Shown here: in pieces, positions 25,846-36,994 of the stretch
How positions within the stretch are numbered: the stretch's first letter is position 1
Layout of the letters: every line of letters begins with the position of its first letter
Assembly: GCA_950295325.1 (NCBI GenBank)
Contig: OX485809.1
Coordinates: 40,581,081 to 40,645,080, forward strand
Direction of reading: 5' to 3'
Source: Polytrichum commune
Lineage: Eukaryota; Streptophyta; Polytrichopsida; Polytrichales; Polytrichaceae
Length of the DNA: 64,000 nt
Notes under the pieces: model-generated
Seen by the model: the letters and a program-made list of their open reading frames with translations, nothing else
The model's database searches: none
What the model was told of the DNA's origin: nothing
Position numbers and translations under genes: made by a program

Positions 25846-26004
25846 AGATAGCTTGTTTGTATTAAAACCCTAGAGCCCACCTCCCCACAGGAGGCATAAA
25901 ACCATACACTGCATCACGGAATACCGTGATCAGTGCATGGCTAACGGGCTCGCATTCACGCTGGTATCATATACTAGCGTTACTTTTTCTTTTCTTTTTT
26001 CTTC
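25846..26004 (+). mobile_element. LINE 3' UTR with three stem-loops and TTTTC tail
   Basis: After the stop comes a structured tail. Stem 1 is CCTCC/GGAGG (25880-25894). Stem 2 is CACTG-c-ATCACGG/CCGTGAT-CAGTG (25907-25935), 12 pairs with one bulge. Then comes GGCTAACGG, then stem 3 ACGCTGGTAT/ATACTAGCGT (25958-25980), 10 pairs with one G-U. A CTTTTTCTTTTCTTTTTTC tract ends it. Structured 3' ends are what LINE reverse transcriptases of several clades recognise. The copy at 50.7 kb keeps GGCTAACGG and stems at the places of 1 and 3 with changed bases. Confidence 0.65.
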
Positions 26005-26306
26005 AAAGTTCATAGAGTGCCCCCACCCAAAAGTGGAAGCCAATGAATGCATCTCACTATTTATTCATCTATCTGATTTGAAGTGCAATGAACAACGAGG
26101 TCTTAATCTACATGGGGATCATGGTCAAAACATTCATTTCAAATACTCCTTGCATATATGATTAAGAAATCTCTTGATGCTAAAGACAGCTTGATTGTTC
26201 TTCACACTCTTCTTCTTTTGTTTTTTGAGACGATTAAAACAGTTTAATTCCGTTGTTGAAAACTGTACAAAGACACGCTGGAGTAAAGAGAGGGGCGACT
26301 ATCTAA

Positions 26307-26808
26307 GGGCCACTTCACACACGAGACTGAGAGCCCGTGTCCATTACACTTCAAGAACTCTCATTGGTGGAAAGGAGGAGCCGGTCCAAATTCGCTTCAC
26401 ACTATGCTTGAGAGACCAACGGAGTATGTGAATGCAAGGTGGATGTAAAGTCTACATGGATTCCTACATGACATCAAATGGATCATGTTTCATGGTCACT
26501 TGAATTATTCTCAATAACCATCTCTTGAAGGTAGGCCTAACATAAAACCGGGAGACCATGGCACTCCAAACACTCACAACCATTGATTTATTCTATTTTA
26601 CTATGTGTTAAGACCCCGCGTGAATAAAAATTCATTGAAATAACATTTGGTTGAGGGTCCGGTCACATATGACTTCACACTACACTTGAGGATCCATGAC
26701 CACACTACTACATGATTTTGGAGGTGTCTTGCAACGGCCTTTGGACACTTTCTTTCGGGCTCTCACAATTTCATGGTCATGGCTCTAGGCTCATGTGTGA
26801 AGTGGCCC
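26307..26808. mobile_element. PIF/Harbinger-like MITE, 502 bp, TAA duplication
   Basis: Left end GGGCCACTTCACACACGAG and inverted right end GGGCCACTTCACACATGAG match at 18 of 19 positions. TAA flanks both sides (26304-26306, 26809-26811). The inside repeats words such as TTCACACTA-GCTTGAG and GTCCAAATTCGC/GGTCACAT and has no protein frame. Its terminal core CTTCACAC resembles that of the elements at 4443 and 22553. Confidence 0.85.
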
Positions 26809-26811
26809 TAA

Positions 26812-27270
26812 GACAAACATGGTGAATACACATACAATGGCAGGAAGGGTAAACATTTGGACACACTTCAGGCAAGGAATCAATCGAGGATCCATAGCAA
26901 AAGTGAATTCTGCCAAGGGGCTCCACATAGACTGCGTCGTTCCCAGGTACTCTGGCTTAATATATATCCACCAGTCCAGATGCAAGGAAGGAAGGAAGGA
27001 CAATTAGGTCTGCTTTTGCTGGCTATACATTGCTGGGACATTGCTGGGTCAATGTCCGGGGATATTTTTGGGCATAATCAGTCAAGATCCTAGTGTTTCC
27101 AAGTCCAACCGGTTACATGTTGACATCTTTTGATTTTTCATTATTAATTTGAGATTTGAAATTTGAGATTTGTTCTCTAAATTCCTCTTGAATGATGAGT
27201 AATTTTCCTGCAGTCTTGAGCTTCAACCAAGGGTTTGTTAAACTCAACCAGATCGTCTGTAATTATGCTA
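26812..27270. other. Intergenic, no gene seen
   Basis: Unique-looking sequence with no recognised gene. It contains (GGAA)n-like GAAGGAAGGAAGG near 26987-26999. Confidence 0.5.
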
Positions 27271-28609
27271 GATATGACATATGTCATTATGGTAACTTTT
27301 TGGATGACACTTCTTATGATAAGTGAGCAAATACTATCATGGATGATGGATGAGTTCATCCATTGGCCAAAACTTACCTTCTCTTGGTTCTGCCTCCACC
27401 TTAAGGACTCCTTGTGTGATTTAGGATTTGCTTCATGCTAAACGATGCGATGCAACTAAGCTTAGGATATTTTGGTGGTTGTTCTTTGTGGTATTTTGGT
27501 GTGGATACATCTTTGTAAGATATGAGGAGGAGAAAGAGGGTTATAAGAATGAGTTTACTTCTTGTCTACATGCGCATGCATGCGTTGTTTTGTGTCTCGC
27601 TTGGGATCGTCATGGTGTTGTTTTCTCCAACTCGCCTTAGATCTAATTTTGGGGCTCCAGACCTCACCCTCCTCTGGTGCACTGACTTCTTGTTTCTTGT
27701 TGCAAGTATTTCATCGGTCTCTGTGGGGGGGGGGGGGGTATGATGTGGCATAGTTGACTAGATCTCGCCTTCCCTAGCTCACATGCTTGGGTATTTCTTC
27801 ACAATAGTTAGGATTTAACCCTGCCTCTCAGTCTTGGGTGCTTCTTCAATCGATCTTAGCCTATTTGTTATGCATTTGTGGGTGATCTGCAACGCCTCTA
27901 CTTGTTGAGTCCCTCGGATCTGGTTCATTCCAATGGTAGCCTACATTCCTATGTCCATTGTTGCTTACAAGCAATGATATTTCTTCCTACCTCACTCACT
28001 CGCCCCAAAAACTTTGTGTGCAACCATTTCGCTCTAAATCAATATGGCGCAAAGCAACACCAAAAGAGCTTGGATTGCTTTGCAAGTATATGTATTGGTG
28101 TGGTTGGAGATGCAGATTGCAAATAGTGCATAGAAACTAAAGAGATGGATCTAAGCTGTTTAAACTTCTTTAATTGATTGATTCACTTGAGTCACATCGT
28201 CCAAGCTCCCAACAGATTCAATCTCCATCAAATGAGAAATAGCTTGTGGGTATGCATCACAAGCAAAAGAATACTAACAAGTGAAATCTGAGCAGCAACC
28301 TGACATGGCCACCTCAATAGAATTTTGCGTTGTTCCAAGTTTGAGAAACTTGTATTCTACACAACTTTTCCAAAGTTCTGTCTGAAAATTCTGTGACGAA
28401 ATATTGTCATGGATGATTGAGATTTGGATGAAAATTCACTTAGTAAGTGATAATAATTGCAACACTGTAAATCCATAATATCCCAAAAAACTTACAAGGA
28501 ATGACAAATAATGTTGGGTTAACATTTAGCATTGATGACACTATACCACGGTTTACAATTAGTATTGAGCAAGACAATTAGAATCAATCACACTAAATAT
28601 CATATGTCA
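27271..28609 (+). mobile_element. M-family MITE (copy M2) interrupted by a ~1-kb insert
   Basis: The left part (27271 to about 27385) has TATGTCATTATGGTAACTTT, GGATGACACTTCTTATG and GATGGATGAGTTCATCCATTGGCC. The right part (about 28390-28609) has GAAATATTGTCATGGATGATTG, TTACAATTAGTATTGAGCAAG and CACTAAATATCATATGTCA. In intact copies these two parts are separated by only some 25 bp. The intervening ~1 kb (27386-28389) is foreign: mixed GC, a G homopolymer near 27725-27737, and no recognised protein. I found no clear target duplication around it. Confidence 0.75.
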
Positions 28610-29004
28610 GTTCTCCCTGCTCGTTGTGCTGGGTCCACATGCAGTGCTTGAATAGTCAGTCTGTGTGAAATTAATTACTTGTCCGGATATATGCTCGTAC
28701 AGACATGAAGCTGACCTCTGCCAAGAGCCATTTCAAGCCCACTCATGAGGAAGATGGGCAGCCCTGACTTGGCAGAAAAAATTGGGCGGTTCCAGTGCTC
28801 ACTTGCTTGCCAGTGCTGGACCTGATCCTAACTTAATAGTTGCAATGAACAAGTCCGGCACGACCTGACCTGACATTGACACCATAGCTCATAAGGTAAG
28901 ACTACTGAAAGAGGCAACATCACTTGAGAAATGTGATTCACTTGTATGCATGACAGCTTATTATAGTTGGTACTCGCCCAGGATGATCAGCATTGACTTG
29001 ATAG
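28610..29004. other. Intergenic, no gene seen
   Basis: No gene recognised. Repeated short words (CAGTGCT, CCTGACTT/CTGACC) give it a slightly repetitive look. Confidence 0.4.
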
Positions 29005-29345
29005 TCGAACATATCACTTGTATGTTGAAGAGCATCTGTGTTGGAATCTGTTTTGATCCTCCAAATCCTATCAGAACCTGGGTTTTTCTGGGTTAAATGG
29101 TGGTGTTTACACACCAATATGATCGCCACAAAGCGGACATTGGTGTACGTTGGCATAATAAGCCACAAAGTTGCTGTTCACATTTAAATTGTTGAAAAGC
29201 ATATGTGTTGGAATCTGTTTCGATCCTCCAAATCCTATCAAAATCTGGGTATTTGTGGGTTTAACGGTGGTGTGTACACACCAACATGATCGCAGCACAC
29301 ACCACCAACATGATCGCAGCAAAGCAAACTTTGGAGTTGGTTGTC
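29005..29345. repeat. Tandem duplication, two ~170-bp units
   Basis: Two units share GAA-AGCAT-TGTGTTGGAATC, TGTTT-GATCCTCCAAATCC, TATCA-AA-CTGGGT and GGTGGTGT-TACACACCAA-ATGATCGC. A further short duplication ACC-ACCAACATGATCGCAGCA sits at the end of unit 2. Reading frames on both strands here are by-products of the repeat. Confidence 0.8.
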
Positions 29346-30133
29346 ATGATATGCCCAAAAGTAGTTCCAAGGCACTCGGTAATAGGGTTAAATGAAATAG
29401 GAAAAAGGGCACATTGCATTCCCCCTATAACCCAACTTCCAATTGGCAAACACCAATTCGGTATAAAGACCAGCACGGAAACTACAAGCACTGCAATGAA
29501 ATTACCAGTCCCTAAATCAGCGGTTTATAGTCCCAGTGCTAATAATTTAATCCAATCCAGCAGTATGACACCAAGCGCCGAATGCTTGACTAGTAAGAGA
29601 AAAACATTTACGTCCACTCTGTGAAAGTACCATGCCTGTGAGGTACTTGACAAAACCTTCAACACTAGTCAGTGCAAGCTCATCTGGTGCCTACATTCGA
29701 CCCTTGTGAACATGAGAACTGGTCAAGACAGGTGAAGTACATTTGTACAGAATTGATTGTACATCAAAATGTGGCTCCAGGATTGGAGCGTCGGTACATC
29801 TACCTTGCATAGGTAGCTTCGAAGGTACATTGGGAAATATGTTGTGGTAATCGGGTTTTGAGGTGGACACCTACATTCATCTAAGTGGAGCTTAGATAGA
29901 GAGAAAAAAAAAGCCATATTGCGCCTTCAAGGACGATTGAATGTTTTGGCGAAGAGTAGAAAAACTTCACCAAACATGTGAACCGGTTCTACTCCATCAC
30001 CATGTTCTGAGAAAAATGTGAACCTCACTTGAATATGGACGCACAGTTAAGAAATTTTAGGGTTGGTCACGAGACTTGATGCTTAACCGTCGCTGAAGCA
30101 AACAGCGGACCGTCGTTTCTGAGAGCTCACCAC
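29346..30133. other. 3' side of the MCA exons, no exon found
   Basis: I searched this stretch on the minus strand for the Cys-rich PLAC8 exons expected of an MCA gene and found none. Either a long intron starts here or the gene is cut off. Confidence 0.4.
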
Positions 30134-32063
30134 CTTTTCGAAGCCGCCTTCTCGAGCTTCAAGGGCTCGTTTTCGGTGAGCTCAATAAGTTGCTCAATCA
30201 CATGTTGGTGGTCATAATCCAAGCATGCCTGCAAAACACAATAAAAAGACCAGTTTCTCAGGAAAGATATCTGCATTTGCCTTTACAGGAAGGCCCTGCT
30301 TTGCTCCCAGCATCCATCTCATTCCTGGGTTGGTAGATTGGATGCAATCAACCCTCTGACATCTATAGCTTCTGTGCATTCAGTGAGTTTAGAAGTGCTG
30401 TTACTTGCAATGAAAATGGATGTACTCATTCCATCTACTCCAAAACACAAAGAAATTAGGGTTACTAGCTGCACTTCCAGGATGTGGGGTTGGAGACCGA
30501 CCCGCATGCGCTGGAGTTCTTGACGCAGCATTTCATTCTCATTTCGCAGCGCCTGCGTGATGGGCAAACCGGGGTAGCGTTTAGAGAGCTGGCGAGACAG
30601 CCGGCTGGACTCACTCTTGGAAAGGTCCCTCTTCAGAATTGACTCTTGCACCTTCACCTCATCCACTTCGAGTGTGTAGGGCTTCCGGTCCTTCTCTATG
30701 GCTCTCAAATGCTTCTGTGGCACATAAAACCAATTCCTCGTCAGGTCAGTACTATGCCATATATGAGTTATTGACAAAACACAACATCCTCATGTCCATC
30801 TGCTCGCCGGTGCGGAAACCTGCAGAATCTGGTAACAACCGGTGTCTGTTTCAGTCGGATAACTCCATGCACATACTCAAAGACACTACACTAGAAATTT
30901 CTCTCTGCTCCACCTAGGTGTGGAGACAGATCTGTAGGTTTGCAGACAGATCTGTAATAGAAATCAAGGGCCATGGATCTTAAGCCCACAAATTTCTACA
31001 GCCAATGCAGAATTTCTATCTCGTGCTCCGTGGTCCACTGGAAATCCTCCAAGGCAATTGCGTCACGAATAATCGACGGCGTCTTGCTATCTATAACCGA
31101 CCTGTAGCCGCACAACCGGAGGAAACTGATCTTGCACTCAAGAAAGCATATGCTCGAATCAACGCCATGATTGCAAATACGGCCTTGCAATCATCATATG
31201 GCAAGGTTGCGCTGAACGCTTTTTCCATTGCTATGGGCTCACCAACATTTTCTTGGACAAACAACATGAACAATCAGAACCTCACAGATCCAACACCGAG
31301 GAGGATCAGCATTGCCCGTGGCAAAAGCCACTCCCTCGTCACTTAATCAATGTCTCACCAAGCACACATGACAGAAATAAGGGATGATGTGTTTCGATGG
31401 GACAAGAAATTTGGGTAAGGGCCCACCCGGCTGTCTTCGACAAAGGAGACCATCAACAGATCAGTTCTTCAGACTTGTAGCCAAAGCTATGAACTCACAA
31501 CCAAATTTCTGAGATCCGGCACCAAGGCAAAGCCAATTCCTAATCACTCATCTCACCATGTCCAGAAGATGACAGAAATGGGAACGGATGATGTAGTTCG
31601 GGTGGACAAGAAATTAGGGTGATGGATAAGGACCTACCCGGGAGTCTTCAACAAGGGAAATGAGGGGGATGAGGCGGAGGTACTTGTCGATCTCATCCTG
31701 GTAGTCACGGAACTTGTTGACATACACCCAACCCATGGCCACGAGGTAGAGGTAGCTCTTATCCCTGCAGCTCTCCACCAACAGAACAGCCTTCCGCAAC
31801 GACTCCTCGAACTGCTCCAGAGGCTCACGCGTCTCCGGTCGCTCCTTCAAATCTGTCAAGCTGAGCTGCTCCAGCAAGTTGCTGATCAGCTTCAGGTGGT
31901 GTGCAAACTGCCTGCAGTTCTTCTTGTGCATCCTGGCGTTGTTGGCCGCCTGCACAATCATGCCTATCAACTGCACTGCGTTGATGCCTGTCAGCTGCCC
32001 TATGTTGGCGACGTCTCCTATCGCCACCCATGGCATCCACCCTGCTATCGCTGCCAACGCCAT
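30134..32063 (-). CDS. MCA-type calcium-permeable mechanosensitive channel, 5' exons only
   Basis: Plant MID1-complementing activity (MCA) proteins are plasma-membrane proteins that let Ca2+ in on mechanical stress. On the minus strand, exon 1 (32063-31638, 142 codons) starts at an ATG in good context (ATAATGGCG) and encodes IGQLTGINAVQLIGMIVQ, NNARMHKKNCRQFAHHLKLI, PETREPLEQFEESLR, SCRDKSYLYLVAMGW and DEIDKYLRLIPLISL, the conserved N-terminal MCA region with its predicted membrane segment and EF-hand-like part. Exon 2 (30714-30502, 71 codons) encodes the charged coiled-coil part (KVQESILKRDLS…ENEMLRQELQRMR). Exon 3 (30228-30134) encodes YDHQHVIEQLIELTE…EKAASK. All junctions are GT-AG and phases fit; introns are 923 and 273 bp. 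The Cys-rich PLAC8 domain that ends known MCA proteins was not found in the window, so the gene is truncated here, has a very long intron, or is a relic with an intact start. Confidence 0.85.
30715..31637 (-). other. MCA intron 1
   Basis: 923-bp intron. It contains an unassigned plus-strand frame at 31005-31346 and minus-strand frames at 30996-31273; none shows a family. The plus strand has CAACCAAATTTC/AGACAAGAAATT-GGGT words repeated near 31403-31418 and 31600-31620, so a local duplication lengthened this intron too. Confidence 0.45.
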
Positions 32064-32768
32064 TATATTCTTACCACCTCCTACTTAACTCCAATTCCTC
32101 CTCTCACCCCACCTTCCTTCTCTCCAACTTTCTCTCCGGCAAGCACTTAGCCCTTCACATGCTTATAGTTCTTCTTCTCTGCACCAAGATGCATAGGGCT
32201 TAAGTACTCATCCGCAAGTTCTCTGAGCTTATTCCCATATGCATCTGGCTCGCAGGTTTGCACTCCATGGTAGACCGGTGGACTGTGAAACTCCAGCTTC
32301 GGTTATCCACCTGTGGGCTGCCTAACCCTGTAGCCCTCTTATTCTGCAGTTACAAGTTGCAACAGACACAAACTAGTGGCGTCAGGTTGAGTAGTTACCC
32401 ATATTATAAGCAGAAAGCTAAGTTGAAACTTCGGAATGAGCACTGATTCCTCACCATCACCCACCACGGGCCCACAACATGATGCAATGGCTAGAAACAG
32501 ACTGCGGAACACTATGGTAATCTTGAAAGAGACTGGAGCTGGCGCCACCGTCGAGGGATTACGCTGACCTCTAGAGACCTCCGTGCAAGCCTGCAAAGTA
32601 AGTACTAACTTATACCACCTCCCCGGTGGCAGCCCACTCCTTGCTACCTGACCTCGAACACTCATTGAAGACATATTAAGCTGCTAGGCTCACCCATAAC
32701 ATCATCAATACCGTAAAGGTGAGCTTGCATGAGCTCTAAGAATGAGAATCGACGTCCTTCGGCGGGTG
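32064..32768 (-). promoter_or_regulatory. MCA upstream region
   Basis: On the minus strand the 100 bp before the ATG are purine-rich (GGAGGTGGTAAGAATATA), plausible 5' UTR. No clear TATA box could be fixed. No other gene lies between this region and the tandem array at 32.77 kb, which therefore sits within about 2 kb of the MCA start. Confidence 0.35.
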
Positions 32769-34115
32769 GGTGCAATTGCACACATGTAATATATCAGTGA
32801 GCTAACCCTCGACTTGCATGCAACTTGCACTATACTAAGTTAAGTTACTAAGTTCGATCCTCAAAGAACCTCTCGGGAATAGTCATACAGAAGAACACAG
32901 CTCAGTGGCAATGCCTTCTTGCGAGCTTTACCTGGACCTATGTCTGTTTTGCACCCAAAATGACAGAAACCAGGGCGACAGAAGAAGACTTTTGCGTGTG
33001 CATGGGGTACTTAAGGACATGCACACGCCGGCGGCTTTAGTAGTGCAATTGCACACAAAACTGGGTTAACCCTCAATTTGCATGGGACTCTCATATCAAA
33101 CTTTCAACTATATTATTACGGTAGATCAGAGAATCTTAAGAAGCCATGGGAGACCACACTTGAGTGGTGGACACTACTAGAGTGCAGAGACGCAATGCCT
33201 CAAACCTCCGAGCTTTACCTTTGATGTCAATGGCCGAGCACCCAGAAACTCAAGACTATTGCACCTGCAAGCTACCAGGAACTACTACAATGGCTTCGAT
33301 TAAGCACCCTAGAAGGTCTTCAATCTACGGAACAAGTTTGTGTGTGCACGAGGTCAGCTGGTGCATAAGAACCGGGAAGAAGACCATATAACCCGCCGAT
33401 GGCTTTTTAAGTGCAATTGAACACAAAACTCGGTTAACCCTCAACTTATATCAACCTCTCAACTGTCAAAGTGTTGCTACAGATCAGAGAAGAAGAGGTG
33501 TTGGTGGTTACACAGTGGCCATAGAGCAAGACACAGTGCTTCCGGAGGTTTATATTACCGTCCACAATGGGGGTGGTGACCACCCCAAAAACTCCACAAG
33601 AAACACACACTTCTGCACCTGCGGGTTACCAAAACCTGTACCAAACAAAGCTCGCCGAAGAGAAAGAGAAAGGCTTCAATCTACAGAATTTTTTTGCATG
33701 TGCATGAGGCCAGGTGCATACACAAGAACCAGGAAGAAGACCATAGCTTACCCTCCAGTGGCTTAGTGCAATTGCAGCCAAAACTGGGTTAAACCTCAAC
33801 TTACACGGAACTTGCATTAAAGCTCTAACTAGACTTGGATCAGAGAGGAAGCTATTGGTGGAGGCACAGTGGCCATTGAGAAAAGACACGATGCCTCCGG
33901 AGGTTTACCTTCCACAACAACTCCGCAAAAACTTAGACTTCTGGTTCCCAAAGACTGCACCCACAAGGCTCCCTGACCAGAAACAGAAAGCCTTCAATCC
34001 AAAGAGAAGGTTTGTCGTGTGCGTGAGGTGCTTCGGAGCTCGAAGACGCCGCTTCGCCCACCCCCCTCCCCGCGGTGCCGGAGAACTGCTGCATTCCGAA
34101 GACGCACTTTGCCAA
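32769..34115. repeat. Four ~0.3-kb tandem units upstream of MCA
   Basis: Units start at the palindromic word GTGCAATTGCAC or variants near 32769, 33042, 33411 and 33766 (spacings about 273, 368 and 355 bp). They share AAAACTGGGTTAACCCTCAA-TT, GATCAGAGAA, CACAGTGGCCAT-GAG, CGGAGGTTTACCTT, AAGGCTTCAATCTA, TTTG-GTGTGCATGAGG and AACCAGGAAGAAGACCATA. Order and orientation are constant, so this is a true tandem array, old enough for the units to differ by many substitutions. Frames through it do not resemble proteins. Confidence 0.8.
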
Positions 34116-34897
34116 AGAGAAGTGGGAGGTTAGTATCCTCTGGGCGTCGACCCCCGGATATCAAAGAATCTTCGTCCGATAGTCGCCGTCCCTGATGAAG
34201 ATGGTGTACTCTAACCTGCCAGGTGAGATTCACAGTGGACCAGCCTGCAGGAGCGTGCCACGTGTCATAAGTCAGACCTGACTTGCGTGAGTAAAATTAT
34301 TGCAGAGAGCAGGTTAGAAATTATCTCTTGGTTCAGAGTATTCTTGTGGGTCCAGTTTTGCACCGATTGAATTGTTGGGGAACTTCAGAGGCTCACTATT
34401 TCATCATACTTGAAATTCTCGAGAGCACAATACAATTTGATAGAATGTTGGATTTTAGAATCCCAGGTTCGAGAAAATGATATATTGAAATTTTATGACA
34501 CTTTTTTTGTGTTTGACAAACTACTAATTTGTTTTGGATTTGAAATCATGTCACCAAATCATCTATGAATTTGTCAGTGTAAAGGCTTAGGCCATAACTT
34601 CTTAAAGTAAAGGTCCAAACCATCATAGGGATCCCTATATGTTATTCGTTTTCAACTACCCGGCAATACGTCGTCATGCAAGGGCAACATACCACAGTTT
34701 TCATTAGCATGGTCATGCCCGTGACCAAAAAATCAAAATCTTGTGCTCGTTCTCTTGTGACCAAGCCGTCTCTTCATTCAAATCTAATGAATATAAAAGA
34801 TCGAGGTGTTAAAGTCTTTCACATTGTCCATGAAATATGTTCTTTAGCAACTAAGTGTCAAATCTTACATGCAAATATGAAAATATGAAGCAACTTA
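34116..34897. other. Intergenic, no gene seen
   Basis: On the minus strand a short stretch (34205-34149) reads GRLEYTIFIRDGDYRTKIL before a stop and looks protein-like, but no family was recognised. The rest is AT-rich. Confidence 0.35.
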
Positions 34898-35443
34898 GGG
34901 TCGGTTTACACCATGGGCCATGAAGTCAGACCATGGAAGATGGCCTTTTCCCATGGTCCAACTTCCATGGTCCAATTTTTAGAAAAAAAATCAATTTACA
35001 AAGCCTTTGGGCCCCTCACTAGGTGTAAACCGAATGTGAACTAAGAGGAATGACCATGCACCAAACAAGTGAATGTGTTTTTTTTTTTAAATGTTCAAAA
35101 AGGGCAGTTTTGAAAAAAATCAAGTTTGACCATTCTTTTGCCTTCTCTTGTCTTCATCTTTCTTCCCCAAAAAGATTTCATTAAAATTTCATTATAACAA
35201 TAAGGGCCCTTGTCTTTTTGTACCAAAACACCTATGTTGCCTCTCCCACATCAGTACATGTTGAACCATGTCAGTGAATAATGTAGGCTATAAATTACGT
35301 CTTCTGGGGTCCTCAAACTCCATGGTCACTCTGACATCTTTTCCTTGGTGTGAACCGAAGTGGTCCCGAGACAAGTTCAACAGCCAATCACAGATTTTAC
35401 AGGACCTTGGGACGACTTCATGGTCCATGGTGTGAATAGCCCC
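34898..35443 (+). mobile_element. PIF/Harbinger-like MITE (family H1), 546 bp, TTA duplication
   Basis: Best-kept short copy of the family. It has left end GGGTCGGTTTACACCATGG, right end inverted GGGGCTATTCACACCATGG, and TTA at 34895-34897 and 35444-35446. The inside has TTTGGGCCCCTCACTAGGTG, GCATGACCATGCACCA-like words, TTGGTGTGAACCGAAGTGGTCC and CGACTTCATGGTCCATGG. It has no coding capacity. Confidence 0.88.
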
Positions 35444-36250
35444 TTAAAATCCCAAGCACGCATAACATTGCAAAGGAGGTGCCAAACCATAGGGCCCGGG
35501 CGGTGAGTTGTGCCCCACCGACCCCGGTTGGGATAAAGCCCACCTCCCCGGAAACACGAATATTATCAACATGAGTGCGAGCAAGGAAACGTCTAGCATT
35601 AAAAGCTTAAATAATAAGGGGGAATTTAGTGTCCCACTTCAAATGGTTGGGAGGAAAGGAGGCAAAAGGAGTGTGTCTTGTAGCGATCGCAATGACCTTG
35701 GTGTTGAGTGAGAGAGTGGAATCCGCAACCAAGATCAATAGTTACCCTTTTGTCCGAAAGAATCAAGACTTTACACGGTAGGTCTCATACATGTATATTG
35801 GCATGAGATGTGGAAACTTGTGTGGCTCACAAAGCTACTTCTTAGATTGACCTACTTCTAGAAATTCCCCATTGACAAGTGCTTCAAAAAGGGCTTCGGA
35901 TCTTTCATCTCCATGTCCGAAATTCGAGTGCTCGTCTTGAACAAATACCTATATCTGAGTGGCGTGTGGTGAGGTGCGGATCTAAGAACGGACACCAAAA
36001 AGGCATATGTTTATGTTTAAAGAAGGAATGGCCGTATGAGGGTGGACTTACGTGTTCCGAGTTGTGAAGCATTGACAAACATGGGGGAAAAAGATTCAAG
36101 TTTGGTAAAATCTTGATTAGCGGTAGGTGGTTTTCTTTCTTTGCGCTAAATGTACTTCTAGACAAAAAATTTGGGCCATGGTTTTACATTGAGATAACCC
36201 AAATGGAAATCATTACTAGGGTGATGAAGACATTAACATCCATAAGAAAT

Positions 36251-36288
<38 letters not shown>

Positions 36289-36994
36289 CACCCAAACAAG
36301 TGTATATCACACAAAGTATTTGTATTGGTAAATATGCAAATACTACCCTAATATGGGTCTTGGGTAATTGACTTGTGATTTTAAGATTTTCTCATGTGTC
36401 ATTGGAAAATCTGCAAATCTACCACACTAATTATTTACACATCCTTCCCAGTGATACGAATTGTTTGCCAAAGACTCATATGGTGGTAGTGAAGCAATAG
36501 TTGGGTTAAATTATATAACCACGTTGCTATAATGTGTCAAGCACGTGAGAATATGATATAACTCCACAATTTGGCCTCAAGTTCTAAAAATATTTGTAAG
36601 AGTTGTTTGATTGGGTTACCACATGTTGTCGTATTCAACATGCAGCCCATGATTGTGTCAATTAAGTGTGATATTTTAAAAAGAAAAATGAAAGGATTTC
36701 GATCGTGGCCATATTGTAGTTCAAACATGGCACTACCTCCCATAAGCTTTTTGGTTGCCGATCGTCCTTTTCAAAGAGGCATTCAAGTGACGTTCTAATT
36801 TGTCATCATTCCTTAACTTTCAACAACAACAACTCGGTCTACACACACTTCTACGTACATTACTCTTAATATTACACGTTGGAATAACAATGTTACTCTT
36901 GAAAGTGACTCCTAGATGACGTTAAGGAAGATAACTATCAACAACAAAGCTAATGTTGGTGAACACTAGAATAATTGGAGTGGGCCTCTAAGAG
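35444..36994. other. Intergenic with a (TA)n tract
   Basis: No gene recognised. It contains (TA)n at about 36253-36285 and, around 35900-36010 on the minus strand, one copy of a dispersed repeat also present at 53.95 and 61.88 kb. Confidence 0.5.

Noticed and set aside
31005-31346. 113-codon plus-strand frame inside MCA intron 1
   Set aside because: No recognisable domain, antisense to the gene, and lies within an intron with good splice sites. Left as unassigned.
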